From DATAEE01 sp963725145 (GTDB lineage: Bacteria > Acidobacteriota > Vicinamibacteria > Vicinamibacterales > 2-12-FULL-66-21): a DNA stretch of 64,000 bases. Shown piece by piece: positions 1-8,531 of this stretch (the first letter of the stretch is position 1; the number at the start of each line of letters is the position of its first letter). Where the stretch lies: NCBI GenBank assembly GCA_963725145.1, contig CAVRXL010000013.1, positions 992,001 to 1,056,000 of the forward strand, written 5' to 3'. The notes under the pieces are model-generated. The model saw only the letters and a list, made by a program, of their open reading frames with translations. It had not been told where the DNA came from and did no database searches. The translations under genes and the position numbers were made by a program.

Positions 1-192
1 CATTCACAGCTCCTCTGTTGCCCAGACACATTACTGTCAGCCTCGCCCCGACGCAACGTCTGGTACTCGCAGGCGGCCGTACTATTCCATCGGCCTTTGG
101 TCCTATGGCCGGGCCCCCCCGGGCCCGGGTATCATGCCCCGTACTGCCAGTTCCTGCGGTTCGACGCGCCCTGGAGGAGAGCTCACGTTTCC

Positions 193-2583
193 ATGCTCTT
201 GACGCCGCTCGGGCTGGCGCCTCGACACTGTCGCTTCGCGTCTGTGTTGGTGGCGACGCTGTCTTTGGCGCTGCCGGTCAGCGCACAACCCACGGCCCGG
301 ATCATCGGATCCGTCGAGGACGCCACCGGCGCGCCCCTCCAGGCTGTCACAATCAGCCTGCTGGGGGCCGAAGATCGCGTCACCGAAACCGGCCCTGACG
401 GCCGCTTCCACCTCGAGAATCTTCCGGTCGGCGAGTACGAGCTGCGTGCCGCGCATCCAGGGTTTGCGCCGGCACGCCGCACGGTTCGACTCGGGCCCGG
501 TGACACGCTCACCGTTTCGCTGACGCTCTCGGTCCTGCTGCTGGAACACGCCGTCGTGACGGCGCCGAAGACGGGCGAGCAGGACGTGCAAACGATCCCC
601 ATGGCGGTGAGCCTGCTGCCGGCCACCGAGCTGCAGCGCCTGGACTCGCACACGGTGGCGCAACTTTCCGGCCTCGCGCCCTCGGTGACGTTCTCCCAGA
701 ACTCGGACTTCGCGCAGCTCACCATCCGGGGAATTGGCAGCACTGTCGTCTTCGCCGGGACCGATCCGAGCTCCGCCGTCTACGTCGATGGCGTCTACCT
801 CGCGCGCCCCGTGACCGTGCTTGCGGATTTCCTGGACCTCGAGCGTGTCGAAGTGCTCCGCGGCCCCCAGGGCACGCTGTACGGCCGCAACGCCGTCGGC
901 GGCGCGCTGAATGTCATCACCAAGCCTCCCACGAACGACGTCGAGGTCTCGGGGCGGCTCGCCGTGGGGAGCCTCGACACGCTTCGGGCCGAGGCACGCG
1001 TCAGCGGTCCAATCGTTCCCGGAAGGATCATGGCGAGCGGTGCCGTCCTGCGCGGGATTCGTCAGGGCTTTGTCCGGGATCTGGATCACCCCGACCATCC
1101 GCTTGGCGGAGAGGATGTCACGGCCGCGCGCGGAAAGCTGCACGTCGTGTTCGACCAGCGGAGCAACCTGCTCGTTTCGGCGGACCTGACCGATCAGGAT
1201 CCGGTGCCGCTGACCTACGCGAAGGTTCTGGCCGTGAAGCCCGGGTTCGAGGTCGACAACCCTCCCGATCTCCACGACGTCCGCGCGTCGACGCTCGCGG
1301 ACGGTCGGACCCTGCAGTACGGCGGGGCGGCCCGCCTCACCGTGCGGCTCGCGCCCGAGACGACGCTGACGAGCCTGACGGCCTACCGGAAGCTGGACTA
1401 CCGCGTCCGGAACGACGCCGACATCACGGAGCTGGATCTCACGTCGGTCGACTTGCGCGAAATGCACCACCAGTGGTCGGAGGAACTGACGGTCGCTCAA
1501 CGGCGGCCCCGGATTGCGTGGATCGCCGGTTTGTTTCTGTTCGACGAAGTCGACCACCAACCGACATTGGTCCAGGTCCTCGGGCCCCGCCTCGAGAATC
1601 TCCTCGATCCCTCGGTCGACGCCAACGCACGGGCGGTATTCGGACAGGCGACACTCGACGTCACCGAGCGTGTGTCGGCGACGGCCGGACTGCGCTACAC
1701 GCGGGAGCGGAAGACGATCGCCAACCGAGGGAGGCTCTCTACGCTCGACCTGCCGGTGGTCCTGATTCCAGGTTCGACCTACGAGTACACGGACGCGCTG
1801 TCGCACACCGCGTGGACGCCGAAGATCGGACTCGACATGCGCCTGCGGGAGAGCACCTTCGCTTATATCTCCGCGACCCGAGGGTTCAAGAGCGGCGGCT
1901 TCAATCTCACGTCGACCGAGTCGGGTCGCGGGTACGATCCTGAATGGGCGTGGAGCTACGAGGGCGGCCTGAAGACCGATCTCGCGCGTGGACGGGCCCT
2001 GATCAACCTGGCCGTGTTCCACATGGACTATACGGACCTGCAGGTACAGACGCCGATTGTGCCCGGCGTGATCGACATTTCGAACGCGGCCGAGGCGACG
2101 ATTCGCGGTGTCGAGCTCGAAGGCGCGGCACGCCTCCCATCTGACGTGCGCGCCGGAGGACATCTGGCCTGGCTGAACGCCACATACGATCAGTACATCG
2201 CCGTGGGCCTCGGCGGCGTCACCGGCGACGTCGCCGGGCGTCGGCTCAACAACGCACCGGAGTGGTCGGGACGTCTCTGGCTCGAGTGGACCGGTCGGCT
2301 GGGACGAAGAGGTCAGTTTTCGTTGCGCGGCGACTCCAGATGGCAGAGTCGCGTGTTCTTCACGCCATTCAACGACGCGATCCAGCGGCAGAACGCATAC
2401 GCGCTTCTGGACGTGAGCGCCGAGGCGGGGCCGGGACATCGTCACTGGTCCCTCATCGCGTACGCGCGAAACCTCACGAACGAGGACTACATCACCGGGA
2501 CGTTCGGTACGCCTCCTCCCGCGATCGGCGGCCGTCCTGGAGAATCCCGCCAGATTGGTATCCAGTTGATGCTGCGGCGGTAG
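193..2583 (+). CDS. TonB-dependent outer-membrane receptor
   Basis: Active-transport receptor of the outer membrane, energised by TonB; substrate unknown. From the ATG at 193 it is 796 residues. A signal peptide ends near residue 32 (LPVSAQ), followed by a carboxypeptidase-regulatory-like domain (about 35-115), a plug domain with the diagnostic GPQGTLYGRNAVGGALN stretch near residue 225, and a long beta-barrel. The frame is open back to a TTG at 97, but the ATG at 193 follows GGAGGAG and gives a clean signal peptide, so I prefer it. The C-terminus ends LRR rather than the usual aromatic residue. A BASS-type transporter starts 5 bases downstream, so the pair probably moves one solute across both membranes. 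Confidence 0.9.
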   Translation: MLLTPLGLAPRHCRFASVLVATLSLALPVSAQPTARIIGSVEDATGAPLQAVTISLLGAEDRVTETGPDGRFHLENLPVGEYELRAAHPGFAPARRTVRLGPGDTLTVSLTLSVLLLEHAVVTAPKTGEQDVQTIPMAVSLLPATELQRLDSHTVAQLSGLAPSVTFSQNSDFAQLTIRGIGSTVVFAGTDPSSAVYVDGVYLARPVTVLADFLDLERVEVLRGPQGTLYGRNAVGGALNVITKPPTNDVEVSGRLAVGSLDTLRAEARVSGPIVPGRIMASGAVLRGIRQGFVRDLDHPDHPLGGEDVTAARGKLHVVFDQRSNLLVSADLTDQDPVPLTYAKVLAVKPGFEVDNPPDLHDVRASTLADGRTLQYGGAARLTVRLAPETTLTSLTAYRKLDYRVRNDADITELDLTSVDLREMHHQWSEELTVAQRRPRIAWIAGLFLFDEVDHQPTLVQVLGPRLENLLDPSVDANARAVFGQATLDVTERVSATAGLRYTRERKTIANRGRLSTLDLPVVLIPGSTYEYTDALSHTAWTPKIGLDMRLRESTFAYISATRGFKSGGFNLTSTESGRGYDPEWAWSYEGGLKTDLARGRALINLAVFHMDYTDLQVQTPIVPGVIDISNAAEATIRGVELEGAARLPSDVRAGGHLAWLNATYDQYIAVGLGGVTGDVAGRRLNNAPEWSGRLWLEWTGRLGRRGQFSLRGDSRWQSRVFFTPFNDAIQRQNAYALLDVSAEAGPGHRHWSLIAYARNLTNEDYITGTFGTPPPAIGGRPGESRQIGIQLMLRR

Positions 2584-2588
2584 ACGCG

Positions 2589-3461
2589 GTGCAGACGCTC
2601 ATCGACGTCACCGTCCCACCGCTGACGTTCATCCTGCTCCTGGCGGTCGGGTTGGATCTCACGCGGGAGGACTTCGCACGCGTGCGCCGTCAGCCGGCGC
2701 TCGTGCTGGCCGGTCTCGTCGGGCCGATCCTCCTGCTGCCACCGATCGCGGTCGCCCTGACGTGGGCCTTTCGGCCCCCGCCAGATGTCACGGCCGGCCT
2801 GCTCCTCGTCGCCGCGTGTCCAATCGGCGGGATCTCGAATACCTACAGCTACCTCGCGCGCGCCTCCACGGCGCTGTCGGTCACGCTCACCGGCCTGTCA
2901 TGCCTGCTGGCCAGCGTGACGGTACCGTTGATTGGACAGGCCCTCGAGACGCTGCTCGGGGGACAACTGACCATCGCGCCGCCGATCCGCCTGCTCCTCG
3001 TGCAGCTCCTCCTGATGCTGGCGTTGCCTATCGGGCTCGGCATGTGGGTGCGGCGACGGTGGGCCGATCTGTCCGGAAGGTACCGCTCGCCGGTTCAGCG
3101 TCTGGCGTTCATCGGCGTCGGGATCGTGCTGTTCCTCATCATCCTCGACGATCCGTGGACCTTCGTCAGCGACCTGTCGGTCACTGTTCCGCTGGCGTGC
3201 ATCTTCATCGTGTGCTCGGCGGCTGTCGGCTGGATGACGGCGGTGCCGGTCACCGGAGATCCTCGGGATCGATTCACGCTGGCCGCCGAGTTCGGCACGC
3301 GCAATCTGGGCGTGGCCATGGCAGTCGCCGTGACGCTGCTCGGACGCGTCGAGTTCGCGCGTTTCGCGTACACGTACTTTCTGACCGAGATTCCGCTGAT
3401 GCTCGGTGCGATCGCGCTCTTTCGCCGCAGCCAGCGCGGCGCTGCCCTTCAAGAACGCTGA
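2589..3461 (+). CDS. BASS-family (bile acid:sodium symporter-like) transporter
   Basis: Inner-membrane carrier of about 290 residues with eight to ten hydrophobic segments. The N-terminal VGLDLTREDF segment and the ACPIGGISNTYSYLA motif around residues 80-95 are typical of the bile acid:sodium symporter superfamily, whose members move organic anions with Na+. The start is the GTG at 2589, five bases after the receptor stop; an open frame extends further upstream but overlaps the receptor gene. Context suggests it takes up the ligand delivered by the TonB receptor. Substrate cannot be told from sequence. Confidence 0.8.
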   Translation: MQTLIDVTVPPLTFILLLAVGLDLTREDFARVRRQPALVLAGLVGPILLLPPIAVALTWAFRPPPDVTAGLLLVAACPIGGISNTYSYLARASTALSVTLTGLSCLLASVTVPLIGQALETLLGGQLTIAPPIRLLLVQLLLMLALPIGLGMWVRRRWADLSGRYRSPVQRLAFIGVGIVLFLIILDDPWTFVSDLSVTVPLACIFIVCSAAVGWMTAVPVTGDPRDRFTLAAEFGTRNLGVAMAVAVTLLGRVEFARFAYTYFLTEIPLMLGAIALFRRSQRGAALQER

Positions 3462-3498
3462 ACGTCTCGAGGTTGCGTCTGCCCTGCGAACGGGAGCC

Positions 3499-5914
3499 TC
3501 AGCGCCGCCTCCCGCCGCCGCCTCGCCCGCCGCCGCCTCGCCCGCCGCCGCCGCGATAGCTGCCCGAGCTGTGCGACGAGCTGCCGCTGCGATAGTTACT
3601 GTAATCCCCGGTCCGCTGCGAGCCTTCGCTGCGCGCGCGCGAATCTCGATTGAGCTGATCCTGCGTGCCGCGATCCACGGTGCTGCCGCGATCGGTGGTG
3701 CTTGGCCGCTCCTGACCCGTCGTCGGCCGAGGCCGCTCGCCGCTGGGCTGCTTCTCGGTGTTCGACCATCCGCCGTTGTCGTACTTCTGCCACGTGCCGT
3801 CCTGATTCCGATAGACGTTGCCGTCCTTGCCGGCGTAGACGTTGCCGCCGCTGCCGGCGCCGACGAAGCCTCCGTCGGAACCGCGCCGCGTGACCGCTCC
3901 GCCCTCGTCTGTCCTGACCGTTCGGGTCGTCGTATCCGTCCGATTGTTCGTATAGCGATTGGTCTTCGCCCAATCGTCGCCGCGTTGCACGGAGGTCGAG
4001 CCCCAGCTGCCGTACACGTTCGATCCCTGACGCGTCTGCGCGTAGGTGCCCGTGCGGGGGTTATACGCTTGCGCAACGCCCCGCGCGCCGTACGGTCCGT
4101 ATGCGGCCGCGCCGCGAGCGTAGGTTCCGGTCCGCGGGTTGTAGCGCGCGCCAACGCCGGCGCCGCCGTACGGACCGTAGACTCCGGCGCTGCGTCCATA
4201 TGCGCCCGTCCAGGGGTTGTACCAGGCGGAGTACCCGTAAGTCGGGAAGTGCGGGTAGTAATAAGGATAGTACCCGCCCCACCCGATGTAGGGGGGATAG
4301 TAGTAGCCGGAGCCCCACACGGTGCAGCCCCAGGCGACCATCATCCCCGTGTAGCCGGCTGCCGCGGCGTACGTCACCCACTCGTCGTCATCGTCTTCGA
4401 CGGTCACGTAGGTCACGTGATGCGCCGGAGAGCTGACCGGGATCTGGTAGATCTGCTCCGGCACCGAGCTGGCCACTTCCCATGGCCCGGAGGCGCCCTT
4501 GCCGACGAACCACACGCCCTGATAGCACATGTAATACAGGTCGCCGACCTTGAAGACGTCCTTGTCGGTGTTCACGGCGCGCTGCACCGTCGTCTTTTCG
4601 ATCGGCGTGAACTGCGGATCGCCCTGGAACGCGACGTCGGGCGCCTTCAGCTCCTTCTTCTTGACGCGCGCGGTCTGCGGCACCTGCGCGAGCAACACCG
4701 CTTCCGCCGCTTGATCGGTACCGGGAACCGACGCCAGCACGCGCGACCTGGCGTGCTCGAGCGGGATCTTCTTGAAGTCGGCGGGAAGAGACGGCGTGGC
4801 GAACGTCCACGGTCCGGTGAAGTCCGGCGCCGAGAACCACCGGCCCGCCACCAGGTAGTAGACCGATCCGCTCTTTCCCATGCGGAAGACGTCGCTCTCG
4901 GTGTTGCTGACCCACAGAAGTTCGGTCCCCTGGACCAGGAGGTAGTTGGGCTCGCCCGTCAGCAGAATCAGCTCCGCAGGCTGGAGGCTCACGAGGACCT
5001 TGGGAACCGCTGTGCCTGTCTTGCCGGGGAGATTCGCCTTGACCTCTTTCCAGTTCTCTTCCGCCGGCAGCTTCTTGAAGCTGTCGGGGAGCGTCCCGGC
5101 GGCGGACCAGGGCCCCTTGACGTCTCTGGCCTTCAGCCAGGCATCGTTGTTCCGAAGAAAGTAGGTGGTGCTCGGGCCGTGCTCAAACAGGTCCCAGTTC
5201 GTGTTGACGGCGAACTTGAGGTCGTTCTCCTTGATCGGGCTCCAGATCGGCTCGCCGTCGAGGTTCACGATCACCGCCGGCGTCTTGCTGAAGAAGATGG
5301 TCGGGGGATCCGCCTTGATGCCCTCCACGTTCTTCGGCACGATCGCGCTCTTGTCCAGGTTGGCCAGGACCCGATCCAGCGCGATCACACGGTCGTCGTC
5401 GGGAATCGCCTTGTCGATCTGCGCGATGACCTCGCGGATCTGCTCCTTCTGCAGTGTCGGGAAGTTGGCTTCGGTGATCTTCATCGGGTCGAAGCTGACC
5501 AGACGCTCGTCGAGAGCGACCTTCGTATCCGATTCGAGCTTGATCGTGCCCATCGCCGGCTTGTCAGCAGTCTTCGAGCGATAGGAGACGGCGCTGAAGC
5601 CAACGATGTGGGCCTGCTTTTCCCAGCTGGCGATCTGAGGCTGATACAAGAGGATGGCTGCCGCCGCTCGGCAGATCGTAGATCCGCGGCCAGCCGCCAT
5701 CGACCGGCGCCGGCGCGGAGGCGGCCGAAGCCGGCGTGGCCTTCGATGCAGTCGGGGTCGTGGCCTTCGTCGTCTGAGAAGGCGGGGACGCCGGCTTCGC
5801 GGCAGGCTGCGCCTGCGGCGTCGCGGCGGCGATCGCGGGGACTGACGGTTGCACCAATAGGCTGAGCGCCGCAACGAGAGCGGCGGCCCGCCGTCGGGGC
5901 CTGGGTTGATTCAT
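3499..5914 (-). CDS. Secreted repeat protein with Gly-Arg tail (frameshifted)
   Basis: Large exported protein of about 804 residues once a frame break is repaired. The ATG at 5914 starts a signal peptide ending near AIAAA and a Pro/Ala/Lys-rich linker. The frame then breaks near 5659: reading GGC-[A]-GCC with one base skipped joins GWPRIYDLPSGG to ILLYQPQIASWEKQ. The body holds repeated units of the form VNTNxDLF...YYL...W...GPW...LP, then a Tyr/Gly-rich stretch, then repeated YNPRTGTYARG units, then a tail of GGGGR repeats. Similar proteins are often labelled carbohydrate-binding or autotransporter-like, with no proven role. It stands alone on the minus strand, convergent with the BASS gene. 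The break may be a sequencing error. Confidence 0.65.
5659..5659 (-). other. Apparent extra base (+1 frame break)
   Basis: Skipping one base here (GGC-A-GCC on the minus strand) fuses the signal-peptide frame with the frame that encodes the rest of the secreted repeat protein. Exact position is uncertain by a few bases. Confidence 0.6.
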
Positions 5915-5957
5915 GACGCTGGATCCTCTCCTGCGGGCGATCTGTCGCCCGGCTCGA

Positions 5958-6317
5958 TCAAGCCGATAGCCAGGCGCGAGCGCCTGCGGCCGCTTCCTCG
6001 GAAAAAAACTCCACTGGCGCCTTCCGCAAATCCGCGCCGGCGAACATCAATGCCTCTCCCCGCCATCGTTCGGCTCCGACGATGGCGATTCGCTCGATGC
6101 TGTCCCCCTGCTTCACGAAGAAGGTCAGGTCGTTCCAGTCGGCGTGCGGCTCCCATCCCTCGAAGCCGGCCAGCACGAACAACAGCTTGACCGGCCCGAC
6201 ACGGGCTATCTCGCCGGCCAGCGCCGCCTGGCACTGATCGAGATCCTTCTTGCTCAAGGTGCCCCGAATCTCGAGACGATAGACGTTCCCTCGCTCGTTC
6301 TCCATCGTAATAGACAT
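5958..6317 (-). CDS. SpoIIAA-like STAS-domain protein
   Basis: Small cytoplasmic protein of 119 residues that resembles the SpoIIAA-like STAS family (PF11964): an N-terminal strand (YRLEIRGTLSKKDL), a central GPVKLLFVLAGFEGW segment and a helix-rich C-terminus. STAS proteins bind partners or small molecules; no phospho-acceptor role can be assigned. The ATG at 6317 gives a compact domain; the frame is open further upstream but that stretch has no coding character and contains a sigma54 promoter (6349-6364). It is transcribed divergently from the DUF4136 operon, with a shared enhancer element between them. Confidence 0.75.
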   Translation of the reverse strand: MSITMENERGNVYRLEIRGTLSKKDLDQCQAALAGEIARVGPVKLLFVLAGFEGWEPHADWNDLTFFVKQGDSIERIAIVGAERWRGEALMFAGADLRKAPVEFFSEEAAAGARAWLSA

Positions 6318-6348
6318 AGGTCGCCCATGCGTGGGGCGTCGTCGAAAG

Positions 6349-6364
6349 AGCAGGGATTGTGCCC
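6349..6364 (-). promoter_or_regulatory. Predicted sigma54 promoter of the STAS gene
   Basis: Minus strand reads GGGCACAATCCCTGCT, with GG and GC separated by 10 bases as required for -24/-12 promoters. The predicted start of transcription is near 6338, 21 bases before the ATG at 6317. The enhancer element at 6406-6440 lies 42 bp upstream. Confidence 0.7.
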
Positions 6365-6405
6365 GGCGCGAGTGCCTGTTCTGATTCAGCGGCGCATTAA
6401 TCGGA

Positions 6406-6440
6406 CTCCGCTGGACCGGAGTTCCTCCGGAATGCCGTGT
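6406..6440. promoter_or_regulatory. 35-bp tandem-palindrome enhancer element (copy 1)
   Basis: Two palindromes 19 bp apart: CTCCG-ctggac-CGGAG, then three bases, then CTCCG-GAATgc-CGtgt (right arm partly degenerate). It matches the elements at 12593, 23766, 34305 and 55526. It sits between two divergent sigma54 promoters, 42 bp from one and 61 bp from the other; the two distances differ by exactly one palindrome period. Probably bound by the Fis-type domains of the local sigma54 activators. Confidence 0.75.
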
Positions 6441-6500
6441 GATGCTTCGGGCGACCGAGTCCTGAGGTGGCATCTGCCGCGGCGGGTGAAGGCCCTGGCG

Positions 6501-6516
6501 CGGCTCGACAATTGCA
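6501..6516 (+). promoter_or_regulatory. Predicted sigma54 promoter of the DUF4136 operon
   Basis: CGGCTCGACAATTGCA has GG and GC separated by 10 bases and a perfect TTGCA -12 box; the -24 box deviates at two positions. Predicted transcription start is near 6527, ahead of the ATG at 6571. Confidence 0.65.
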
Positions 6517-6570
6517 CCATTCCTTCTCTCAATCCGCCTGCCCATGACGGCCAGTCGAAAGGAAGCTCGC

Positions 6571-7125
6571 ATGCAGAAGACACTCGTGACCGCCGCGATC
6601 GCCATTCTCCTGACTCCGGCGCTCGCCATGGCCCAGAAGGTCAGCTACGACTACGACAAGACCGCGAACTTCGCGTCCTTCAAGACCTACACGCACAAGG
6701 ACGGGACGAAGGTCGGCCAGCCGCTCATCGACGACCGCATCGTTGCCGCCATCGATGCGCAGCTCGCCGCGAAAGGCTTGACGAAGGACGACGCGAACCC
6801 GGACGTCGTCGTGATCTACCACATCGCGTTCGACAAGCAGAAGGACATCTCGACGTACAGCAGTGGGTACGGCGGCGGCTACGGGGCCTACGGCTATGGC
6901 TGGGGCGGCGGCTGGGGCGGCGGGACGACGACCACTCAGGTCCGGGACATTCTCATCGGCACGCTCGTCGTCGATCTGGCCGACGCCAAGCAGAACAAGC
7001 TCGCCTGGCGCGGGATGGCCGTGAAGGAAGTGAATACGCAGGCCAATCCTGAAAAGCGCGACAAGAGCATCAACAACGCCATGAAGAAGATCTTCAAGAA
7101 CTATCCGCCCAAGCAACAGACCTAG
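6571..7125 (+). CDS. DUF4136 exported protein
   Basis: Exported protein of 184 residues. The ATG at 6571 follows AAAGGAAG and begins a signal peptide ending ALAMAQ; an ATG at 6544 is in frame but has a poorer site. The mature part starts with VSYDYDKTANFASFKTY and contains DDRIVAAIDAQLAAKGL and NPDVVVIYH, all typical of DUF4136, plus a Gly/Tyr-rich insert (about residues 108-122) and DLADAKQNKLAWRG. DUF4136 proteins are usually lipoproteins of unknown function; here no lipobox cysteine is seen. It is first in a three-gene operon behind a sigma54 promoter and enhancer. Confidence 0.85.
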   Translation: MQKTLVTAAIAILLTPALAMAQKVSYDYDKTANFASFKTYTHKDGTKVGQPLIDDRIVAAIDAQLAAKGLTKDDANPDVVVIYHIAFDKQKDISTYSSGYGGGYGAYGYGWGGGWGGGTTTTQVRDILIGTLVVDLADAKQNKLAWRGMAVKEVNTQANPEKRDKSINNAMKKIFKNYPPKQQT

Positions 7126-7157
7126 CGTGACCGGACGAGGCGACTGGAGGTTGCAAG

Positions 7158-7676
7158 GTGAGGCGAGGAACGATCGCCGCGCTCGTGCTGCTCGCGGCAA
7201 CTGGTGTCGCGGGGCACGAGCAGACTCCGCCGACTACCGAACAGGACACGAAGACGCTCAATCTGAGCGCCTATGCAGAGCTGATTCGCCGTGACGTGGT
7301 GGCGCAGAAAGTCGTGATCATCACCGAGGTCATGGGCTTCACCGAGGCCGAAGATGCGGCGTTCTGGCCCATCTATCGCGAGTACGACGCCGAGATGGCG
7401 AAGCTCGGCGAAGAGCGGGTGGCAATGATCGCGGAATATTCGAGCACCTTCGAGACGATCACCGACGCGATCGCCGAGAAGCTCGCCACCAGGGCGCTCG
7501 ACCTCGAGACACGGCGGCAGGCCGCCAGGGCCCGGTGCTACGACCGCGTCAAAAACGCGTTGTCACCGCGTACGGCGCTCCGCTTCCTGCAGGTCGAGCA
7601 TCAGCTTCAGCTGCTGATCGACCTGCAGATCGCGGCCTCGCTTCCCATCGCCAGTGACGAGAGAGCACGGAAATGA
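7158..7676 (+). CDS. Exported helical protein of unknown function
   Basis: 172-residue protein with a short signal peptide (cleavage near VAGHEQ) followed by an almost entirely alpha-helical, charged body (residues about 45-160) that looks like a coiled coil. The segment MGFTEAEDAAFWPIYREYDAEM resembles a recurring motif in small periplasmic helical proteins of Acidobacteriota and proteobacteria, but no function is known to me. The GTG start at 7158 follows GGAGG with 7-base spacing. Its stop overlaps the next start (ATGA), so translation is probably coupled. Confidence 0.7.
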   Translation: MRRGTIAALVLLAATGVAGHEQTPPTTEQDTKTLNLSAYAELIRRDVVAQKVVIITEVMGFTEAEDAAFWPIYREYDAEMAKLGEERVAMIAEYSSTFETITDAIAEKLATRALDLETRRQAARARCYDRVKNALSPRTALRFLQVEHQLQLLIDLQIAASLPIASDERARK

Positions 7677-8459
7677 CGACTCGAAGGACTCGCTGGATTG
7701 CCGCGATGCTCGTGCTCGGGGCGGGAGTGTCGCTGTCGGCGGACAAGATCCGGCTGCGATCCGGGCAAGACCGTCGAAGGGATGTTCATCGGCGGCGACA
7801 GCAAGGCCGTTCGGGTCCTTCTGGATAACGGCCGCGTGGCCGAGGTCCCGTTGACCGAGGCGGTCTCGGTGGAATTCACGCCGCGGAAACCAGCGCCCGC
7901 GGCGGCGGCGCCGACTCCGGCCGCGACGCCAAAACCGGCCGCGACGCCAAAACCGGTGACCGTCCCGGCCGGCACGGCGGTGAACGTCCGCCTCACGCAG
8001 GCGATCGACGTCGATGCGTCGCAGGCCGGCATGAAGTTCAAGGCGATCGTGGATGACCCGGTCATGGTGGACGGTTCGACCGTCATCCCGCGCGGCGCGT
8101 CGGCGGTCCTGCAAGCCGTCCAGGTGCAACAATCGGGGACGATGAAAGGCAGCGACAAGATCTCACTCAAGCTGAACTCGATTGGGTTCGGTGGAATGGT
8201 GTACGAGGTCGCCACCGCCTACGTAGAGACCCAAGGCAAGGGAGAAGGGAAGAAAACCGCGCGCAAGGTCGGTGGAGGTGCCGGACTCGGCGCCATCGTC
8301 GGTGGGATCGCGGGCGGCGGGTCAGGAGCGGCCATCGGCGCTGCCGTCGGCGGCGCGGCCGGCGCGGCAGTCGCCGCGGGAGGCGAGGAGCATCTGAAGT
8401 TGCCGGCCGAGACCAGGCTCCAGTTTCAGCTCAGCGCGGCGGTCAAGATCCAGCCCTGA
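7673..8459 (+). CDS. Exported glycine-zipper protein (frameshifted)
   Basis: About 261 residues when repaired. The ATG at 7673 overlaps the preceding stop and encodes a signal peptide (cleavage near SLSADKI). The frame breaks near 7766: skipping one base turns RLRSG into RLRSG-KTVEGMFIGGDSK and continues to the stop at 8459. The body has a short N-terminal beta domain, an Ala/Pro-rich linker with a repeated TPKPAA unit, a beta-rich domain (about 100-185) and a C-terminal glycine zipper (GAGLGAIVGGIAGGGSGAAIG) that may insert in or against a membrane. Function unknown. Third gene of the sigma54-driven DUF4136 operon. Confidence 0.65.
7766..7766 (+). other. Apparent extra base (+1 frame break)
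   Basis: TCC-GGG-[C]-AAG-ACC: dropping the C joins the signal-peptide frame with the downstream frame of the glycine-zipper protein. Confidence 0.6.
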
Positions 8460-8479
8460 GGACAGACGACTCGACCACC

Positions 8480-8531
8480 GGGCCTAAGAGGCCCGGCGCT
8501 CCTAGGGGCCTAAGAGGCCCGGTGCTCCTAG
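8480..8531. terminator. Duplicated stem-loop between convergent genes
   Basis: A 26-bp unit (GGGCCTAAGAGGCCCGG followed by YGCTCCTAG) occurs twice in direct tandem with one mismatch, at 8480-8505 and 8506-8531. Each copy forms a hairpin (GGGCC-TAAGA-GGCCC); the first extends to a 7-bp stem. It lies between the plus-strand stop at 8459 and the minus-strand stop at 8528-8530, which falls inside the second copy. No long T-run is present. Likely a bidirectional terminator. Confidence 0.6.

Noticed and set aside
103..2445. A 780-codon minus-strand frame opposite the TonB receptor
   Set aside because: Antisense shadow; composition dominated by Arg/Val/Asp with no motifs.
3505..3560. CRISPR-like or microsatellite repeat of CCGCC units
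   Set aside because: It is coding sequence for the GGGGR tail of the secreted protein, with no spacers.
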